The notes under the pieces were generated by a model. That model did not search any database and was not told where the DNA came from. It saw only the letters and a list, made by a program, of their open reading frames with translations. The position numbers and the translations under genes were made by a program. From Candidatus Ratteibacteria bacterium (GTDB lineage Bacteria; CAIJMQ01): a DNA stretch of 8,290 bases. The stretch covers positions 1 through 8,290 of the forward strand of contig JAQURI010000062.1 in assembly GCA_028715665.1 (NCBI GenBank), written 5' to 3'. Shown one piece after another: positions 4,746 to 8,290 of the stretch. The stretch's first letter is position 1; every line of letters begins with the position of its first letter.

Positions 4746-6739
4746 TCCTCCAGTTTTTCTGAAGGTAAATACGACGCAATCCATCTGCAATTCGGATAAT
4801 TACTACATCCGTAAAAAACCCTACCCCTTTTATTTTTCATTTCTACTATTTCGCCACCGCAATCTTGATTCGGACATTTCATCCCTACTTTTTTCAACAT
4901 GCGTTTTGTATATCTGCATCTCGGGAAATTGGAACACGCCAAGAATTGTCCGAACCTACCATCTTTTACTATTAAATTTCCGCCGCATTCGGGGCATTTT
5001 TCGTCAGTAATTACTTCTCTTTCTTTTTTTATATCTTTCATATCCACCGATGCTTTATTCAAAACCGGCTCAAAAGATGTATAAAAATCTTTTACCATAT
5101 CCGACCATTTTCTTTTGCCTTCTTCTACCTCGTCAAGATTTTGCTCCATTTCCGAAGTGAATTTTTCGTAAAAAATAGTCGGGAAATTTTCGATGAGCAG
5201 TTCAACCACAACCGTGCCGAGTTCCGAAGGATAAAGTTCGCCTTTTACACTCCTTATATAATCCCTGTCTTTAATCGTATTCATTATCGGGGCGTAAGTC
5301 GAGGGACGACCTATTCCCTCTTCTTCCAGCTTCTTTATAAGCGTGCCTTCTGTGTAGCGAGGAGGCGGCTGTGTGAATTTTTGTTCAAGAGCAACTTCCA
5401 ACAACTTTACTTTTTCCTGCTCTTTCAAAACAGGCAAGATATTTGTTTCTTCACTGCCATTCTCTTCTTCGTCCTTTTTGACAAGAATGGTATAACCGTC
5501 GAATTTTGTTTTCCTGTTTTCCGTCACGAAAACATAATCTCCGCCTTCCAGTTTTATGGTAGTGACTTCCGTTATTTTGGGAGACATCTGCGAAGCCAAA
5601 AATCGGTTATATATCAATGTGTACAATCTTAATTGATAAGGATCCAGATATTCTTTTATTTTATCCGGGGAAAATTCCACATTCGTAGGGCGAATAGCTT
5701 CATGCGCCTCTTGTGCGCCCTTCTTTGCCTTAAATTTAGGAGCAGTAGCAGGTAGATATTCTTTTCCAAAATTTTTCAGAATAAACTCTCTTGCTTTTTC
5801 TTGGGCGCTCTTACTAAGATTGAAAGAATCCGTTCTCATATAAGTTATAAGTCCGGTAATTTCATTGCCGATATTAACGCCTTCGTATAATTGCTGGGCC
5901 ACTCTCATTGTCCTTTGTGCAGAGAAATGGAAAACGCGATGTGCCTGTTGTTGCATTGAACTTGTTATAAGAGGCGCGGGAGCTTTTCTTTTTTCGTCTT
6001 TAGATATAATGCTTTTAACTATAAAGCTTTGTTTTTCCGCATCCATTTTTATGTTTGGGGCTTCGTCTTTGGAGAACTTGGTGATTTTTTCCCCTTTGAA
6101 TTCCTTGAGTTGAGCAGAAAATTCTTCTTTGTTTTGATTGGCAAATTTGCCGAAAATCAAATAATACTCTTCCGGGACGAAAGCTTTTATTTCTTTTTCT
6201 CTATCTACGACTATTTTCAAAGCAACCGTTTGAACCCTGCCGGCAGAAAGACCCTTTCGTACCTTCTTCCATAATAGAGGCGAAATTTTATAACCTACAA
6301 GCCGGTCCAAAACCCGTCTTGCTTTTCCGGAATCAACTTTATTTATATCTATAGACGTAACATGTTTTAGTGAATCTTTTATCGCCGAAGAAGTAATTTC
6401 ATGGAACAAGATTCTTGAAATATTCTTATTAACGGGCTCTATCTCCTCGGCTAAATGAGCGCATATCGTCTCGCCTTCCCTATCGGCATCAGCCGCAAGG
6501 AGTACCTGGGAAGACTTTTTGGCTTCGCTTTTTAATTCTTTGAGGATTTTCTTTTTGCCTTTAATAATATTGTAAGTGGGCTCAAAGCCATGTTCGATAT
6601 CAATCCCCAATTTTCTTTCCGGCAAATTTTTTATATGCCCCATGCTCGCGCTGACTTTATATCCTCTACCAAGAAAAGATTGAATAGTCCGCGCTTTGGC
6701 AGGAGATTCTACTATTACAAGTGAACTTTTTTCAGCCAT
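4694..6739 (-). CDS. topA: DNA topoisomerase I (type IA)
   Basis: The 681-residue enzyme relaxes negative supercoils through a transient 5'-phosphotyrosine. The TOPRIM domain is N-terminal, with E11 (VIVESPAKA) and the DxDxE triad D84, D86, E88 (AADADREGE). The active-site tyrosine is Y300 in ITYMRTDS. EGIGRPSTYA (474-483) is the usual core motif. Two C4 zinc ribbons follow: C582, C585, C602, C608 and C622, C627, C645, C651. The last residues (about 663-681) are a charged, low-complexity tail encoded by the right arm of heptad element B and unlike any zinc ribbon. No SD site is seen before the ATG, which lies 37 bp after hisA. The next gene is the Xer recombinase, a pairing also known in Firmicutes. 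Confidence 0.97.
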   Translation of the reverse strand: MAEKSSLVIVESPAKARTIQSFLGRGYKVSASMGHIKNLPERKLGIDIEHGFEPTYNIIKGKKKILKELKSEAKKSSQVLLAADADREGETICAHLAEEIEPVNKNISRILFHEITSSAIKDSLKHVTSIDINKVDSGKARRVLDRLVGYKISPLLWKKVRKGLSAGRVQTVALKIVVDREKEIKAFVPEEYYLIFGKFANQNKEEFSAQLKEFKGEKITKFSKDEAPNIKMDAEKQSFIVKSIISKDEKRKAPAPLITSSMQQQAHRVFHFSAQRTMRVAQQLYEGVNIGNEITGLITYMRTDSFNLSKSAQEKAREFILKNFGKEYLPATAPKFKAKKGAQEAHEAIRPTNVEFSPDKIKEYLDPYQLRLYTLIYNRFLASQMSPKITEVTTIKLEGGDYVFVTENRKTKFDGYTILVKKDEEENGSEETNILPVLKEQEKVKLLEVALEQKFTQPPPRYTEGTLIKKLEEEGIGRPSTYAPIMNTIKDRDYIRSVKGELYPSELGTVVVELLIENFPTIFYEKFTSEMEQNLDEVEEGKRKWSDMVKDFYTSFEPVLNKASVDMKDIKKEREVITDEKCPECGGNLIVKDGRFGQFLACSNFPRCRYTKRMLKKVGMKCPNQDCGGEIVEMKNKRGRVFYGCSNYPNCRWIASYLPSEKLEDRKQRTEDSQQNVKDSK

Positions 6740-6768
6740 GTTTTTTAGTATTAAGTTGTAATTAAATT

Positions 6769-6793
6769 TTTATCCCTTACCTCTTATCACTTA
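6769..6793. repeat. Short 7-bp-period run across the hisA stop codon
   Basis: CTTA occurs at 6776, 6783 and 6790, exactly seven bases apart, with TTTA in register at 6769. The run covers the last four hisA codons, its stop codon and the start of the hisA-topA gap. The periodicity fades further into the gap. It fits the heptad arrays elsewhere in this gene block but is the weakest of them and could be chance. Confidence 0.45.
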
Positions 6794-7502
6794 TTTCCTC
6801 GATTGCTTCTTCCAAATCTATCCTGTCTTCATACAACGCTTTCCCTATTATGATTCCTTCAATCTTTTTTACAGCAGAAAGCCGTTTTATATCCTCCAAG
6901 GAAGAAATTCCGCCTGCTACTATAATAGGAATGGGGCTGTGTTTGCAAATTTCAGTAAACAATTTCACATTCACGCCCTTCAGTGTCCCGTCTTTTCGAA
7001 TATCCGTAACAATAAGCGAAGAGATTTTCATTCCCTTTAGCTTTTCGAAAAATGTAAATATATCATCCGACGAACTTTCTTTCCATCCCTTAATATAAAT
7101 TTTTTCATCTTTAATATCTACGGAAACTATAATCCTATCGGGAAAAGATGATACAACTCCTTTCAAAAACTCCTCATCTTCAAACGCACTCGTCCCTAAT
7201 ATTATCCACTTGGCACCTGAATCCAGAACTTTTTGGACCATATCTAAACTTCTTATTCCACCACCTAACTGAACCGGGATCGTAAGTTCTTCTGTAATTT
7301 TTTTCACAACATTCAAGTTTTGACATTTTCCAGTTTTTGCACCATCCAAGTCAACGATATGAATTCGTTTTACGCCTTTTCCCTGCCAATCCAAAGCTAC
7401 TCTAACGGGGTCACTGGAATAAATTTTGCTCGTAGTGAAATCTCCTTTTGTCAACCTCACTACTTTGCCGTCCATTAAATCAATAGCGGGAATTATTAAC
7501 AT
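6777..7502 (-). CDS. hisA: HisA, ProFAR isomerase of histidine biosynthesis
   Basis: The 241-residue (beta-alpha)8 barrel converts ProFAR to PRFAR in the fourth step of histidine synthesis. Visible features are the catalytic pair D8 (PAIDLMDG) and D129 (SVDIKD), the phosphate-binding GGGIR (80-84), KGW (138-140), TDIRKDGTLKG (166-176), and the second phosphate site VAGGIS (195-200) with IIGKALYE (218-225). Length is normal for the family. Two related barrels, HisF and TrpF/PriA, are less likely because the AIDLMDGKVVRL start and KGW are HisA-like. The gene follows hisB after 36 bp filled by an ATT heptad array, and no SD site precedes the ATG. The last codons overlap a short 7-bp-period run. 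hisH, often found between hisB and hisA, is absent. Confidence 0.95.
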   Translation of the reverse strand: MLIIPAIDLMDGKVVRLTKGDFTTSKIYSSDPVRVALDWQGKGVKRIHIVDLDGAKTGKCQNLNVVKKITEELTIPVQLGGGIRSLDMVQKVLDSGAKWIILGTSAFEDEEFLKGVVSSFPDRIIVSVDIKDEKIYIKGWKESSSDDIFTFFEKLKGMKISSLIVTDIRKDGTLKGVNVKLFTEICKHSPIPIIVAGGISSLEDIKRLSAVKKIEGIIIGKALYEDRIDLEEAIEEISDKR

Positions 7503-7505
7503 TTT

Positions 7506-7540
7506 ATTGGGAATTTGAAATTAACAATTGGTTATTTATT
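7506..7540. repeat. ATT heptad array filling the hisB-hisA gap
   Basis: ATT occurs at 7506, 7513, 7520, 7527 and 7534, exactly every seven bases, with a degenerate ATA at 7541 inside the hisB stop. The four bases after each ATT vary. The array occupies the whole interval from three bases upstream of the hisA start codon to the hisB stop codon. Unlike elements A and B it has one arm only. It displaces any Shine-Dalgarno site for hisA. Confidence 0.6.
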
Positions 7541-8144
7541 ATAGTATTCCTTTTGTAGAAGGTATGCCTTTGATTCTCTTATCTATTATAGTAGCTTCAT
7601 CCAGCGCTTTGCCCAATGCCTTGAAAATAGACTCTACAATGTGATGGAAATCTTCCCCTTTTAAAACAGATACATGCAGATTAAGCCCGCCTTTCTGGGC
7701 GAAACTTTGCAGAAAGTGTTTTAGAGTCTGCCAATCGTATTTATCCTTTTCCAAAGGGGCTGGAAGCTTTACTTGATTGTCAATATAAAATGAAGGCCTT
7801 CCGCTTATGTCCACAACAACTCTTGATAATGCCTCATCCATAGTAACATAGGCAGAGCCAAATCTTTTAATTCCTCTTTTATTTTGAAGAGCTTTTGATA
7901 AGGCATCTCCGAGGCACAACCCGACATCTTCATTCGTATGATGTATATCTACTCCCAAATCCCCTGCCGCATTTATTGCTAAATCAAAAAGACCATGTTT
8001 CGAGAAAAGCGTGAGCATATGGTCTAGAAACAATATACCAGTAGATATTTGTGATTTTCCTTCTCCATCAATATTAAAATGTAATGATATCGTTGTTTCT
8101 TTGGTTTTTCTAGAACTTCTAGCAAGTCTACCCGTTTTTTTCAT
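7539..8144 (-). CDS. hisB: HisB, imidazoleglycerol-phosphate dehydratase
   Basis: The 201-residue enzyme dehydrates imidazole-glycerol phosphate to imidazole-acetol phosphate. The two-fold repeated manganese-binding motifs are intact: LDHM (H42), DIHHTNEDVG (H68, H69, E72), KHFLQSF (H143) and DFHHIVES (H167, H168, E171). The sequence ends in the conserved PSTKGIL. It is the monofunctional form, without the N-terminal histidinol-phosphatase domain of the enterobacterial fusion. A strong AAGGAGG site lies only about 4 nt before the ATG. The gene starts 21 bp downstream of tRNA-Pro in the same direction, with no terminator between, so it is probably transcribed from the tRNA promoter at 8250-8278. 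hisA follows. Confidence 0.96.
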   Translation of the reverse strand: MKKTGRLARSSRKTKETTISLHFNIDGEGKSQISTGILFLDHMLTLFSKHGLFDLAINAAGDLGVDIHHTNEDVGLCLGDALSKALQNKRGIKRFGSAYVTMDEALSRVVVDISGRPSFYIDNQVKLPAPLEKDKYDWQTLKHFLQSFAQKGGLNLHVSVLKGEDFHHIVESIFKALGKALDEATIIDKRIKGIPSTKGIL

Positions 8145-8165
8145 CTCGCCTCCTTATTACTTTAG

Positions 8166-8240
8166 TCGGGGCGGGAGGATTTGAACCTCTGACCTCTTGG
8201 TCCCGAACCAAGCGCTCTAGCCAAACTGAGCTACGCCCCG
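8166..8240 (-). tRNA. tRNA-Pro (anticodon CGG), CCA not encoded
   Basis: The minus strand folds into a 75-nt cloverleaf. The acceptor CGGGGCG pairs with CGCCCCG, giving the C1-G72 start typical of bacterial tRNA-Pro. The anticodon stem CTTGG/CCAAG encloses TTCGGGA with anticodon CGG, and the T-arm carries TTCAAAT with an A-C mismatch at its outer pair. The discriminator is A and the next genomic bases are CTA, so CCA is added later. It reads CCG, which implies another tRNA-Pro elsewhere. It heads the hisB gene block. Confidence 0.96.
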
Positions 8241-8249
8241 TTAGCGATA

Positions 8250-8278
8250 ATTATACTACTTAATTGTTATCCCGTCGA
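8250..8278 (-). promoter_or_regulatory. Sigma70-type promoter of tRNA-Pro and probably hisBA
   Basis: On the minus strand a perfect TATAAT (8250-8255) is preceded at 17 bp by TCGACG (8273-8278), which matches four of six bases of TTGACA. The start would be near 8243, three bases before the tRNA. No terminator separates tRNA-Pro from hisB, so transcription may continue into hisB, hisA and beyond. Confidence 0.7.
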
Positions 8279-8290
8279 GATTAATTTATA

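Overview
The window reads as an AT-rich chromosomal segment of a bacterium. Bacterial features are GGAGG-type Shine-Dalgarno sites, sigma70-like promoters, bacterial tRNAs, a type IA topoisomerase and a Xer recombinase. No gene fixes the lineage. The mix of short 7-bp-period intergenic repeats with an MtaA-like URO-D protein and a divergent xylose isomerase-like protein would suit an uncultured anaerobic candidate phylum (for example the Omnitrophota sphere), but this is a guess. Every gene I can support lies on the minus strand, so transcription runs from high to low coordinates.

Layout from the right (upstream) end: a TATAAT promoter drives tRNA-Pro(CGG). Close behind it come hisB and hisA (two histidine biosynthesis steps), topA (DNA topoisomerase I) and a XerC/XerD-type recombinase. 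These are followed by a URO-D/MtaA-superfamily protein, then, after a 139-bp gap with a candidate promoter and palindromes, a xylose isomerase-like TIM-barrel protein and a HAD phosphatase. The block ends at a rho-independent terminator. Beyond it lie tRNA-Arg(TCT) with its own good promoter, a 110-bp array, and tRNA-Phe(GAA). The last 60 bases hold nested inverted repeats running off the window edge.

The genes fall into housekeeping functions (histidine pathway, supercoil control, dimer resolution, tRNAs) and a small catabolic or C1-like set (isomerase, HAD phosphatase, URO-D-like protein) whose substrates cannot be read from sequence.

The unusual content lies between the genes. Gaps are filled by arrays with a strict 7-bp period. 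Two of them form inverted-arm elements of 120 and 139 bp that bracket xerC, and one arm of the second encodes the C-terminal tail of TopA. Another array fills the hisB-hisA gap. The three genes that start just downstream of such sequence (hisA, topA, xerC) have no visible Shine-Dalgarno site, while hisB, the URO-D gene and the isomerase gene do. Separately, the gap between tRNA-Arg and tRNA-Phe carries TTAAC words locked to a 10-bp period over about 105 bp.
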